Assembly: GCA_034111645.1 (NCBI GenBank)
Contig: JAWUWW010000052.1
Coordinates: 1-42,737, forward strand
DNA length: 42,737 nt
Direction of reading: 5' to 3'
DNA from: CANLBN01 sp034111645
GTDB taxonomy: Bacteria > Pseudomonadota > Gammaproteobacteria > Pseudomonadales > Cellvibrionaceae
The notes below the pieces were generated by a model. The model ran no database searches and was not told the DNA's origin. It saw nothing but the letters and a program-made list of their open reading frames with translations. How positions within the stretch are numbered: the first letter of the stretch is position 1; each line of letters opens with the position of its first letter. Positions 25,528-34,938 of this stretch are shown here, piece by piece. The position numbers were made by a program, and so were the translations under genes.

Positions 25528-26301
25528 TTATTCTATTATTAAGTCTTGATAATTCATTATAGCGCTTGCGATAAAAATATCATTGGGATGAGTAATTTTT
25601 ATATTATCGTGGTGGCCCATGACCATCTTTGGTTGCAAACCACTATACTCAATCGCCGAGGCCTCATCGGTTATTAATTGGTTAGCTGCTAAAGATTTTT
25701 CTAAATTTTGTTTGAGCAAATCATAAGGAAATAATTGTGGTGTTTGAGCCGCCCAAACAATATTCCGATCCAACGTTTGTGTGACTTTATGATGAGCATC
25801 CACTTGTTTAAGCGTATCACTTACAGGCACACCTAAAAGCCCACCGACTTTATCGTTTTTAAGACTTGTTATAAGTTCTTCGACTCGACTAGGTAAAACA
25901 CAACAACGGGCTGCATCGTGAACCAAGACACGATCATTAGCCTTTATTTTATTTTGCAATGCAAATAATGCCGACAACACTGAATCACATCGTTCTTTGC
26001 CACCAACAGCCGTCATTATCCGGTCATTATCAGCACAGGGTAATTTAGCAAAGTATTGATCATCTTTATCTAACACCACCATAATTGCCGCTATAGATTT
26101 AATACTTAACAAGCGCGACAAGGTGTGCTCTAAAATGGTTTTATTATGGATGGTTAAATATTGCTTTGGAAGATTACTCCCCATACGTCGACCAAGACCT
26201 GCTGCGGGAACAATTGCCCAAACAGCAACATCATCTTTTAACACAGAATCATTTTGTTCGGATTGTTTTTGGTCGAGATTTTTCGGCAAATTATTATTCA
26301 T
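25528..26301 (-). CDS. ispD: 2-C-methyl-D-erythritol 4-phosphate cytidylyltransferase
   Basis: IspD attaches CMP to methylerythritol phosphate in the MEP pathway. The nucleotide-binding signature is IVPAAGLGRRMGSNLPKQYL near residue 30, followed by VLVHDAARCCV and the late TDEASAIEYSG. At 257 residues it has a hydrophilic N-terminal extension of about 27 residues rich in Asn, Gln and Asp that is not part of the fold. Its ATG overlaps the ftsB stop by one base. Confidence 0.96.
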   Translation of the reverse strand: MNNNLPKNLDQKQSEQNDSVLKDDVAVWAIVPAAGLGRRMGSNLPKQYLTIHNKTILEHTLSRLLSIKSIAAIMVVLDKDDQYFAKLPCADNDRIMTAVGGKERCDSVLSALFALQNKIKANDRVLVHDAARCCVLPSRVEELITSLKNDKVGGLLGVPVSDTLKQVDAHHKVTQTLDRNIVWAAQTPQLFPYDLLKQNLEKSLAANQLITDEASAIEYSGLQPKMVMGHHDNIKITHPNDIFIASAIMNYQDLIIE

Positions 26302-26624
26302 TAAGGTTGGCGTTTGATACTGTTATTTTTATCTTGTGTTGGCATTTTTTCACCGGGATCAACAAACATAAAAAATGTTTCGCCCTCTTTAATCATACCC
26401 ATCTGTTCGCGAGCTCGTTCTTCTATTGCCGCATCACCTGATTTTAGGGCATCGACTTCTAGCGCTAAAATTCGATTGCGTTCACGCAGCGCATCGTTCT
26501 CACCCTGTTGCTGTGTAATTTTTCGCTGCAATTCTACGCGGTGAGCAATACTGCCCTCACCAATCCATAGTCGATATTGAACGCTAAGTAATAATACGAT
26601 TAATACAGCGATCATAATTTTCAT
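26301..26624 (-). CDS. ftsB: Cell division protein FtsB
   Basis: FtsB is a bitopic divisome protein that works with FtsQ and FtsL to activate septal wall synthesis. A single membrane segment covers about residues 3–20 (IMIAVLIVLLLSVQYRLWIG), followed by the coiled coil VELQRKITQQQGENDALRERN and the conserved EERAREQMGMIKEGETFF. Length is 107 residues, the family norm. It sits between eno and ispD as in most Gammaproteobacteria. Confidence 0.95.
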   Translation of the reverse strand: MKIMIAVLIVLLLSVQYRLWIGEGSIAHRVELQRKITQQQGENDALRERNRILALEVDALKSGDAAIEERAREQMGMIKEGETFFMFVDPGEKMPTQDKNNSIKRQP

Positions 26625-26703
26625 TATCGACTCTTTAGAACATAAGCAGAGGTACTATTTATACTGTTAATTAATGACGCATATAGATAGTACTGCTTTA
26701 ATA

Positions 26704-28002
26704 TTATCGCTTTAGTTCTGCGCCACCGTTATAGGGGGCAGTACCTTTTGCGGCATTTATTTCTGCCTCAATATATAACAAGCGATTATATTTGGCGACT
26801 CTGTCTGAGCGACATAAAGAGCCCGTTTTAATTTGACCCGCTGCGGTTGCAACCGCAAGGTCAGCAATAGTTGTATCTTCTGTCTCGCCTGAGCGATGAG
26901 AAATAACAACAGTGTAACCTGCGGCTTGTGCCATTTTAATAGCATCTAAGGTTTCTGACAAAGAGCCAATTTGGTTAAATTTAATGAGAATCGAATTCGC
27001 AATATTTGTATCAATCCCACGTTTTAATATTTTAGTATTAGTGACAAATAAATCATCACCAACCAATTGAATCTTATTGCCTAATTTTTCGGTCTGGTAC
27101 TTCCAGCCATCCCAATCTGATTCATCTTGGCCATCTTCTATTGAGACAATTGGATACTGCTCACATAGCTCACCCAAATAATCAGTAAAGCCTTGTGCCG
27201 TAAATATTTTGCCTTCACCTTTTAAATTATACTGGCCGTTTTCATAAAATTCTGAAGCGGCACAATCTAACGCTAAGGTTACATCTTTTCCTAATTCATA
27301 ACCTGCCGCACCAACGGCTTCTTTAATAATTGCAACTGCTTCTGCATTAGACGACAGATTAGGTGCAAAACCACCTTCATCACCTACGGCGGTGCTAAGC
27401 CCTTTTGCGCTTAATATTTTTTTAAGCGCATGAAATATTTCTGCACCAACTCGTAATGCTTCGGCAAAACTTTTTGCAGCAACCGGCTGAACCATAAATT
27501 CTTGAATATCAACATTGTTGTCAGCGTGCTCGCCGCCATTAATAATATTCATCATTGGCATTGGCATTGAGTAATGACCCGGCGTGCCGTTGATGTCAGC
27601 AATATGTTGATACAATGGAATTTTTTTAGAGACAGCAGCGGCTTTAGCAACGGCAAGTGAGACTGCCAAAATAGCGTTAGCACCCAATACTGTTTTATTT
27701 TCGGTTCCATCTTCATCAATCATTAACTGATCGATATCACGCTGAGCCGTGGCATCTTTACCAATCAATAATTTTTTTATCGTTGTATTAATATGCTCTA
27801 CTGCTTTTAATACACCTTTACCAAGGTAGCGAGTTTTATCGCCATCGCGAAGTTCTAAGGCCTCGCGCGAGCCTGTAGAGGCACCCGACGGTGCGAAAGC
27901 TGATGCAACTGCACCACACTCTAGAGATACTTCTGCAAATACGGTTGGATTGCCGCGAGAATCTAACATCTCGAGGGCTTTAATATTAACAATTTTACTC
28001 AC
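26704..28002 (-). CDS. eno: Enolase
   Basis: Enolase interconverts 2-phosphoglycerate and phosphoenolpyruvate and is part of the RNA degradosome in enteric bacteria. The 432-residue protein shows ALEMLDSRGNPTV at the N-terminus, the catalytic Glu in VGDEGGFAPN, the metal sites SIEDG and LVGDDLFVTN, the catalytic Lys in ILIKFNQIGSLSE, and the signature SHRSGETEDTTIADLAV. It lies between kdsA and ftsB; 64 bp separate it from kdsA. Confidence 0.98.
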   Translation of the reverse strand: MSKIVNIKALEMLDSRGNPTVFAEVSLECGAVASAFAPSGASTGSREALELRDGDKTRYLGKGVLKAVEHINTTIKKLLIGKDATAQRDIDQLMIDEDGTENKTVLGANAILAVSLAVAKAAAVSKKIPLYQHIADINGTPGHYSMPMPMMNIINGGEHADNNVDIQEFMVQPVAAKSFAEALRVGAEIFHALKKILSAKGLSTAVGDEGGFAPNLSSNAEAVAIIKEAVGAAGYELGKDVTLALDCAASEFYENGQYNLKGEGKIFTAQGFTDYLGELCEQYPIVSIEDGQDESDWDGWKYQTEKLGNKIQLVGDDLFVTNTKILKRGIDTNIANSILIKFNQIGSLSETLDAIKMAQAAGYTVVISHRSGETEDTTIADLAVATAAGQIKTGSLCRSDRVAKYNRLLYIEAEINAAKGTAPYNGGAELKR

Positions 28003-28066
28003 TTAGACTGTCTCCGTTTGGAATAAGTTATCGTTTTTTATCGACAATAATTGTTTTATAAAAACG

Positions 28067-28915
28067 TCAAATAATATCAAGCGCTGGCAATGATTTAACA
28101 ACATCATCAACTGCTTTCATATGCACTAAAAATTCTTTTAATTTTGATAATGGCAATGCACTTGGGCCATCACACTTGGCTGCGTTAGGATTAGGATGTG
28201 CCTCTAAAAATAAACCGGCAATGCCGACGCCCAAAGCTGCACGACCAAGCTCGGCAACTTGATGGCGCCGGCCACCAGATGCAGCACCCATTGGATCGCG
28301 ACACTGGAGCGCATGGGTGACATCAAAAATAATTGGCGCATTATTACTGACTTCTTTCATAGTGCGAAAACCCAACATATCGACAACCAGATTGTCATAT
28401 CCAAAAGAGCTGCCACGCTCACATAATAATATTTTTTCATTGCCACATTCTTTAAACTTTTCGACAATATTTTTCATTTGTGAAGGACTTAAAAACTGTG
28501 GTTTTTTAATATTTATGACGGCATTAGTTTTGGCCATCGCTGCCACTAAATCAGTTTGTCGGGCTAAAAAAGCTGGCAGCTGAAGAATATCGCAAACATC
28601 AGCTACTGCCTGCACCTGATACACCTCATGCACATCTGTAACCACAGGCACATTAAATGTATTTTTAATTTCTTTTAAAATAGCTAGGCCCGCCTCTAAA
28701 CCGGGGCCTCGATAAGAGTTAATAGAAGAGCGATTAGCTTTATCAAAAGATGCCTTGAAAATATAAGGAATGCCTAACTCTTTAGTGATATTTACGTAAG
28801 CCTCTGCAACTTCCATTGCAATATCGCGCGACTCGAGCACGTTCATCCCGCCTAATAAGACAAACGGCTTGTCGTTAGCAATAGCAACGTCACCTACATT
28901 TATAATTTTACTCAT
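28067..28915 (-). CDS. kdsA: 3-deoxy-D-manno-octulosonate 8-phosphate synthase
   Basis: KdsA condenses arabinose 5-phosphate with phosphoenolpyruvate to make Kdo 8-phosphate for lipopolysaccharide. The 282-residue protein contains FKASFDKANRSS, GLEAGLAILKEIK, VTDVHEVYQ, LLCERGSSFGYDNLVVDML and VTHALQCRDPMGAASGGRR. It uses phosphoenolpyruvate, the product of the neighbouring enolase. pyrG–kdsA–eno–ftsB is the standard order. Confidence 0.97.
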   Translation of the reverse strand: MSKIINVGDVAIANDKPFVLLGGMNVLESRDIAMEVAEAYVNITKELGIPYIFKASFDKANRSSINSYRGPGLEAGLAILKEIKNTFNVPVVTDVHEVYQVQAVADVCDILQLPAFLARQTDLVAAMAKTNAVINIKKPQFLSPSQMKNIVEKFKECGNEKILLCERGSSFGYDNLVVDMLGFRTMKEVSNNAPIIFDVTHALQCRDPMGAASGGRRHQVAELGRAALGVGIAGLFLEAHPNPNAAKCDGPSALPLSKLKEFLVHMKAVDDVVKSLPALDII

Positions 28916-29039
28916 TTGTCTTTTCGCTAGTTATTGAATAAAAAATTCTTATGTCTAAGCTTTAACAATTTTTACTAATAATTAATTTTTTAAAATATAA
29001 AGCTATAAGTATTTATAAACCTAACATTAGGCATCTAAA

Positions 29040-30677
29040 CTATGTAATCTCTTTGCCCGCCTTGCAAAGCAGTGCCGCATTTACAAAACCTGTAAATAGT
29101 GGGTGCCCATCGCGTGGGTTAGACGTAAACTCGGGATGAAACTGACATGCAATAAACCATGGGTGATTTTCAAGTTCGATGGCTTCTACAAAACTATCGT
29201 CCGACGACCAGCCACTAATTTTTAAGCCGGCATCACGCAATTTTTGAAGATAATTATTATTAAATTCGTATCGATGACGATGTCGCTCAACGATAATTTC
29301 TGAGCCATATACCTGGGCGATTTTAGCGTCTTCAACAAGATGACACTCTTGAGCCCCCAAACGCATAGTGCCGCCTATATCAGAGCCAACGTCACGAGTT
29401 TCGCGCTCGCCGTCGGCATTTATCCATTCAGTGATTAAAGCAATCACGGGGTGAGGCGTTTTCGTATCGAACTCTGTACTATTTGCGTCATCTAGCCCCG
29501 CGACATTGCGTGCAAACTCAATAACTGCTGTTTGCATACCCAAACAAATACCCAAATAAGGAATATTGTTTTCACGGGCAAAACGTACCGCCATCAACTT
29601 GCCATCTAAGCCACGGTTACCAAAACCACCGGGCACTAAAATAGCATCGGCATTGTAAAGTTGGTCTAGGCCATTTTCTTCTAGATCTTCTGCATTGATA
29701 TGTAAAATATTGACTCTAGAGCGTGTTTTAATCCCCGCGTGACTCAATGCTTCGTTTAATGATTTGTAGGCATCTAACAAATCAACATATTTGCCGACCA
29801 TGGCAACAGTCACTTCGTGCTCGGGGTTTAACTTACCGTCGACAACTGCATCCCATTCGCTTAGGTCTGCAGGTTTGGCCGTTAGCCCAAAATTATCGAG
29901 CACAATAGAGTCAAGATCGTACTCCATTAAAAGACGAGGAATAGAATATATCGTTTTTGCATCCGCCAGAGGCACAACTGCGCGCTGCTCGACGTTCGTA
30001 AATAGGGCTATCTTGCGACGCGAATCATCATCGATAATGTGCTCTGAACGACACAACAAAATATCGGGTTGCAAACCAATAGAGCGCAACTCTTTTACTG
30101 AATGCTGAGTGGGTTTAGTTTTAGTCTCGCCTGCTGTAGCTATATAAGGCACTAACGTTAGGTGCATTAGTTGCGTATAGCGAGAACCAAGCTCGACACG
30201 CAATTGTCTTACCGCTTCTAAAAAAGGCTGTGACTCAATATCTCCAACTGTACCGCCAATTTCCACTAAGACAATTTCATAGCCTTCGCCACCCGCTTTA
30301 ATACGGCGCTTAATTTCATCGGTGATATGGGGGATAACTTGAACTGTGGCGCCTAAATAGTCGCCACGACGCTCTTTACGCAACACTGTCTCGTAGACAC
30401 GCCCCGTAGTAAAATTATTACGCTTAGACGCCTTTGCCCGAATAAAGCGCTCGTAATGACCAAGATCGAGATCGGTTTCGGCACCATCCTCGGTAACAAA
30501 CACTTCTCCATGTTGAAATGGACTCATGGTGCCAGGGTCAACATTAATGTAGGGATCGAGCTTCATAATGGCCACTTTAAAACCACGCGCTTCTAAAATA
30601 GCCCCTAATGAGGCCGAAGCAATGCCTTTTCCTAAAGATGAGACAACACCACCTGTAACAAAAATATATCGAGTCAT
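29040..30677 (-). CDS. pyrG: CTP synthase
   Basis: PyrG aminates UTP to CTP with glutamine. The N-terminal synthetase domain begins MTRYIFVTGGVVSSLGKG and has KLDPYINVDPGTMSPFQHGE. The C-terminal glutaminase domain carries the nucleophile in YLGICLGMQ and catalytic His and Glu in ACQFHPEFTS. The frame opens six codons earlier at 30695, but the ATG at 30677 has AAAGGA just upstream and matches the family's conserved start, giving 545 residues. Confidence 0.97.
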   Translation of the reverse strand: MTRYIFVTGGVVSSLGKGIASASLGAILEARGFKVAIMKLDPYINVDPGTMSPFQHGEVFVTEDGAETDLDLGHYERFIRAKASKRNNFTTGRVYETVLRKERRGDYLGATVQVIPHITDEIKRRIKAGGEGYEIVLVEIGGTVGDIESQPFLEAVRQLRVELGSRYTQLMHLTLVPYIATAGETKTKPTQHSVKELRSIGLQPDILLCRSEHIIDDDSRRKIALFTNVEQRAVVPLADAKTIYSIPRLLMEYDLDSIVLDNFGLTAKPADLSEWDAVVDGKLNPEHEVTVAMVGKYVDLLDAYKSLNEALSHAGIKTRSRVNILHINAEDLEENGLDQLYNADAILVPGGFGNRGLDGKLMAVRFARENNIPYLGICLGMQTAVIEFARNVAGLDDANSTEFDTKTPHPVIALITEWINADGERETRDVGSDIGGTMRLGAQECHLVEDAKIAQVYGSEIIVERHRHRYEFNNNYLQKLRDAGLKISGWSSDDSFVEAIELENHPWFIACQFHPEFTSNPRDGHPLFTGFVNAALLCKAGKEIT

Positions 30678-30695
30678 GATTTCCTTTGCAGTCAT

Positions 30696-31327
30696 ATAAG
30701 ATTCACACTTGTTCGATTAATGAATCGGGACCTAGATATTAATAGATAAGAATCACTCTTAGCATGTAAACATCTCTTCATATACCGTGTATTTTAAGCA
30801 TTAATAGGCTTTATCAATAACGATATTGTAGAAAAAAAGTGTACTTGAATTTACTGCTAAGCAATGAACCGAGATGGGAAATCAGTCTACCTTAAACAAC
30901 TACGTCGCTCAATATTTTATGTGTGCTTAAGGCACTTATGTTGCACTATTTATCTTCTGTAATAATGCTGCTTGGGGCCCGCTTCTCGGCCTATTAAACG
31001 GCAAAAAAACACCCAACAATATAACTAACCCTTGATATCAAAACGCTTAGCTCTTTGTTTAATCGCTAAAATATTGATTAAATTGTGAAATAAGAGGCCA
31101 TGATCAAAAAATAGAGGCTAATTTAAACACTATAGACCTAATCTATTAAATATTTCACTATAAATAGTGTGTGCAAGACTATAACTAAAAGTTATTTATA
31201 ACAAAAAATTATGAAAAAATATTCTAATTACACGATTGTGTGTTATCAAATGCGTCAACTATACTAATATTGTCAATACATTGATTAAATTAAACGTAAA
31301 AATCCATATATTTATCAGGAGCTAAAA
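30696..31327. other. Divergent intergenic region between pyrG and the c-di-GMP cluster
   Basis: About 630 bp lie between the divergently read pyrG and the MetOD1-like gene. The region should hold both promoters, but I see no clear hexamer pair, operator or gene. Only the last bases are assignable: AGGAG at about 31317–31321 is the ribosome site of the next gene. The DNA is AT-rich towards 31,300. Confidence 0.5.
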
Positions 31328-31861
31328 ATGGACAATCAAATAATTGCTAGCAGTATTGCAGAACTTGATATACCACTTGAGCGTGATGGCTTTTTACGTG
31401 ACTTATTGCGCCAGCTATCCGGAACCCTTCAGGATGTTGTTGGTTTAGAGGAGGCTTCAGGTTTTATTAGCATTGTGGGTCAAAAAATGGGTGCATCAAT
31501 TAATGACCAATATCAAGATGCCCTTAAAGTTGAGAACCTAAATCGAGCACAAGTTTCCGCGGTCCTCGCAGACCTGAAGCAACGTATTCATGGCGATTTT
31601 CATGTTATCTCTGAAGATGATGAAAAAATAGTATTACAAGGTAATTCATGCCCTTTTGAAGAAAAGGTAAAAGATCGTCCGTCTCTTTGCATGATGACCT
31701 CTAATGTCTTAGGGACTATCGCTGCCGAAAATTTGGGCTATGCCAAAGTATCACTAGAAGAGACCATTGCTACTGGCGCATCGGCATGTCAAGTTGTTAT
31801 CTACCTTACTGAAACTAACGATTCAATGATTGCTTCAGGAATCGAATACTTTAAAGAGTAG
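31328..31861 (+). CDS. MetOD1 / V4R-like small-molecule-binding protein
   Basis: This 177-residue soluble protein resembles the methanogen output domain 1 (MetOD1) family, related to V4R and heme/NO-binding folds. The C-terminal half has the characteristic GNSCPF, SLCMMTSNVLGTIAAENLGYA and TGASACQVVIYL segments, with cysteines at 108, 121 and 154 that could bind a metal or ligand. There is no membrane segment. Only 10 bp separate it from the PAS–GGDEF–EAL gene, so it is probably its sensor or regulatory partner; that pairing is inferred. AGGAG precedes the ATG. Confidence 0.65.
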   Translation: MDNQIIASSIAELDIPLERDGFLRDLLRQLSGTLQDVVGLEEASGFISIVGQKMGASINDQYQDALKVENLNRAQVSAVLADLKQRIHGDFHVISEDDEKIVLQGNSCPFEEKVKDRPSLCMMTSNVLGTIAAENLGYAKVSLEETIATGASACQVVIYLTETNDSMIASGIEYFKE

Positions 31862-31871
31862 ACCAATCAAC

Positions 31872-34844
31872 ATGCAAAATGAAGAATTTCTTCGCTTCGC
31901 TGATAAATTACCTGAGGGCATGCTATTGCTCACTAGCCAAGGAGAAATTCTTGCGGCTAATCGAAAGGCTACTCAATTATTACAGATTCCTGCTCAAGAC
32001 CTTCTTAATCAACACTTTTCTTTACTATGCGATACTTCAGCGTCAGATATCACAGCGCGACTAAAATTTTGTGCTCGCAGTCGCACACCAAGCCAGTTGT
32101 CCATTAAGCTACTTAATAGCTCGTGCATTGTCAGTAGTGGTTTTTTATTCACGCCGGCAACAGAATCAACCCTCGCCAAAATTTTATTAAGAATACAAGA
32201 AAACCAGAGTTCTCTAACACTATTCCAAGTATTAAATGAAAAGATCAATAAACAGAATAGATTAATGCGGTCACTGGCTAAGAGTCGTGACAATTTAGAT
32301 GACCTAATTCAAAAACGCACAGCTGAATTATCGGTGGCTCTTTATGAAGCGGAACTCAATAAGGCAGAATTAGTACAGAAAGAAGAACGCCTTTCATTAG
32401 CCACCAAACCAAATGGTGTCGGCATCTGGGATTATAATCTGCAAACAAATAATGTCATCTGGGACGATTCGATGTACGAACTTTACAACTTGCGTAAAGA
32501 CGACTTCTCGAGCTCATATGAAGCCTGGACTCAAACGTTACATCCTGATGATTATGAGCGTAGCCATCAAGAAATACAGGATGCAATCTCTGGCAAGAAG
32601 CCCTTCAACACAGAGTTTAGAGTCTGTTGGTCAAATGGTGAGATTCACAACATCAAAGCTGTCGCCAAAGTATTCCATGATGATAGTGGCAAACCCTTGC
32701 GTATGCTCGGAACCAATATTGACGTTACTGAAAGGAGGCAAGCAGAGAAAAAATTAAAAAAAAGTGAAGAGCGCTGGAAGTTTGCGCTTGAAGGAGCAGG
32801 TGATGGAGTTTGGGAGTACGACTTTAGCACCAGAAAGAATGAGGTCTCCCCTCGCCTAATGCAAATACTTGGCTTTGGCCAAGATGCTTTATTAAAAACA
32901 GATACTGTGTTTAATGATTGGAGTGATCGACTTCATCCCACAAGCGAAGCTGAAACCATAAATGCTTTCAAAGCAGTGTTACATAATAAAACTGATGCAT
33001 TTGTGGCTGAGCAACAAGTAATGCGTGAAGATGGGAGTTATATTTGGCTGCTTACTCGCGGCATGGTTATTAGTCGTGCTGATAACGGAAAACCTCTGCG
33101 CATGATTGGTACGGTCAGTGATATTAGCGAGAGTAAAAAAGAAGCTTTAGTTAAGCTAAAGCTTGCAGCTAGCGTTTTTACTCATGCCCGCGAGGCCATA
33201 ATCATCACCGATGCTAAAGGTCGCATCAGAGAGGTCAACGATACCTTCACCAATATTACAGGTTACTCTCGTCAAGAAATCATCGGCAAAGATCACCACA
33301 TTCTGCAGTCAACTTCAAAGCAAACGCCTGAGTTTTACGAAGCGCAGTGGCATGAAATTAACAACAATGACTATTGGAATGGTGAAGCTTGGAATTGTCG
33401 TAAAAGTGGTCAAGAATATCCCGCAACTCTCACTATTAGTGCCGTCAAAAACGATATTGGCAAAGTTAGCCATTATGTAACACTTTTCTCTGACATTACG
33501 CGACTAAAAAATCATCAAGATCAACTTGAGCGCATGGCTCATTACGATGCTTTAACACAACTGCCTAATCGAACATTACTTGCCGATCGTCTCTCGCAAG
33601 CTATGACGCAATGTCAGCGCCATAAAAATTCACTTGCGGTAGTAATTTTAGATTTAGATGGATTTAAAGATGTCAATGATGAGCATGGGCATGATGTAGG
33701 TGATGAATTATTAATTGATATATCTCTGCGTATGAAAGAGGTGTTACGCGAGGGTGATACTCTTGCTCGTATTGGCGGCGATGAATTTGTTGCTGTATTA
33801 GCTGGTATAAACAGTATTGATGATTGTCCACCGTTATTGAACCGATTACTCTTTGCCGCATCAGAACCCATTACGGTAAGTGAAAGAGTACTAAGCGTGT
33901 CAGCCAGCATAGGCGTTACGATATATCCCCAAGACACTTCAGATGCGGACGTGCTAATGCGTCATGCCGATCAAGCGATGTATCTGGCAAAGCAAGCGGG
34001 TAAGAATTGTTATCATTTCTTTGATACCACACAAGATGATACTGTTAATACCCGACGCGAAAGTCTCATCAATATCTCGAAAGCACTCGATAACAATGAG
34101 TTCGTATTGTATTACCAACCCAAAGTAAATATGTCTACGGGTGAAATTATTGGGGTAGAAGCGCTTATTCGTTGGCAACACCCCGAGCGAGGTTTAGTTC
34201 CACCAATAGAATTCTTACCAATCATTGAAGGCCACACGATCAGTTTAGTACTAGGCGAGTGGGTCATCAATACAGCTTTGACGCAAATCAGCCAATGGCA
34301 AAGTATAAATACCACACTCCCAATTAGTGTCAATATTAGTGCTTATCAATTGCAACAAACTAATTTTGTAACACGCTTAAAAATGCTATTGGACACTCAT
34401 GCTGATGTGCCACCTAGTAATTTACAATTAGAGATATTAGAAAGCAGTGCCTTAACGGATATTAACCATGTCTCGGCAACTATGCATACATGTCAAACCA
34501 TGGGTGTTGATTTTGCGCTAGATGACTTTGGCACTGGATATTCATCGCTTACTCATCTTAGGCGTTTGCCAGCGGGCCTAGTGAAAATAGATCAGAGTTT
34601 TGTGCGCGATATGTTAGAAGATGAGGATGATTTAGTTATTGTTGAAGGTGTTATCAGTTTAGCAAAAGCTTTTCAGCGAGAGGTTATTGCAGAAGGCGTA
34701 GAAACTATTGCTCATGGCTCTGCCCTTTTAAAGCTAGGTTGTAAATTAGCGCAAGGTTATGGAATTGCAAGACCGATGCCAGCGATTGAAGTTGTACCCT
34801 GGATGAAAAACTGGAAGGCGGATAATGCCTGGCTTGAAAAGTGA
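31872..34844 (+). CDS. Soluble PAS–PAS–PAS–PAS–GGDEF–EAL c-di-GMP enzyme
   Basis: A 990-residue cytoplasmic protein that may both make and degrade cyclic di-GMP. Domains: an N-terminal PAS (about 8–105), a coiled coil (about 110–175), two PAS/PAC units (about 175–290 and 300–420), a further PAS (about 430–545), GGDEF (about 555–710) and EAL (about 730–980). GGDEF is intact at 635–639 with an inhibitory RxxD site at 626–629. EAL is intact at 763–765, with DDFGTGYSS and AEGVET further on. No membrane segment is seen. The start MQNEEFLRF is chosen because an earlier Met overlaps the previous gene by 32 bp. Which activity dominates cannot be told from sequence. Confidence 0.88.
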   Translation: MQNEEFLRFADKLPEGMLLLTSQGEILAANRKATQLLQIPAQDLLNQHFSLLCDTSASDITARLKFCARSRTPSQLSIKLLNSSCIVSSGFLFTPATESTLAKILLRIQENQSSLTLFQVLNEKINKQNRLMRSLAKSRDNLDDLIQKRTAELSVALYEAELNKAELVQKEERLSLATKPNGVGIWDYNLQTNNVIWDDSMYELYNLRKDDFSSSYEAWTQTLHPDDYERSHQEIQDAISGKKPFNTEFRVCWSNGEIHNIKAVAKVFHDDSGKPLRMLGTNIDVTERRQAEKKLKKSEERWKFALEGAGDGVWEYDFSTRKNEVSPRLMQILGFGQDALLKTDTVFNDWSDRLHPTSEAETINAFKAVLHNKTDAFVAEQQVMREDGSYIWLLTRGMVISRADNGKPLRMIGTVSDISESKKEALVKLKLAASVFTHAREAIIITDAKGRIREVNDTFTNITGYSRQEIIGKDHHILQSTSKQTPEFYEAQWHEINNNDYWNGEAWNCRKSGQEYPATLTISAVKNDIGKVSHYVTLFSDITRLKNHQDQLERMAHYDALTQLPNRTLLADRLSQAMTQCQRHKNSLAVVILDLDGFKDVNDEHGHDVGDELLIDISLRMKEVLREGDTLARIGGDEFVAVLAGINSIDDCPPLLNRLLFAASEPITVSERVLSVSASIGVTIYPQDTSDADVLMRHADQAMYLAKQAGKNCYHFFDTTQDDTVNTRRESLINISKALDNNEFVLYYQPKVNMSTGEIIGVEALIRWQHPERGLVPPIEFLPIIEGHTISLVLGEWVINTALTQISQWQSINTTLPISVNISAYQLQQTNFVTRLKMLLDTHADVPPSNLQLEILESSALTDINHVSATMHTCQTMGVDFALDDFGTGYSSLTHLRRLPAGLVKIDQSFVRDMLEDEDDLVIVEGVISLAKAFQREVIAEGVETIAHGSALLKLGCKLAQGYGIARPMPAIEVVPWMKNWKADNAWLEK

Positions 34845-34938
34845 CGTAAAGTTTGGTGATACGACTTTAAAAAAACTAAACTCATGGATATTAACTGCAC
34901 TGGTGAGATGATTCTTGAAGAAATTAATACCTAGTAAT

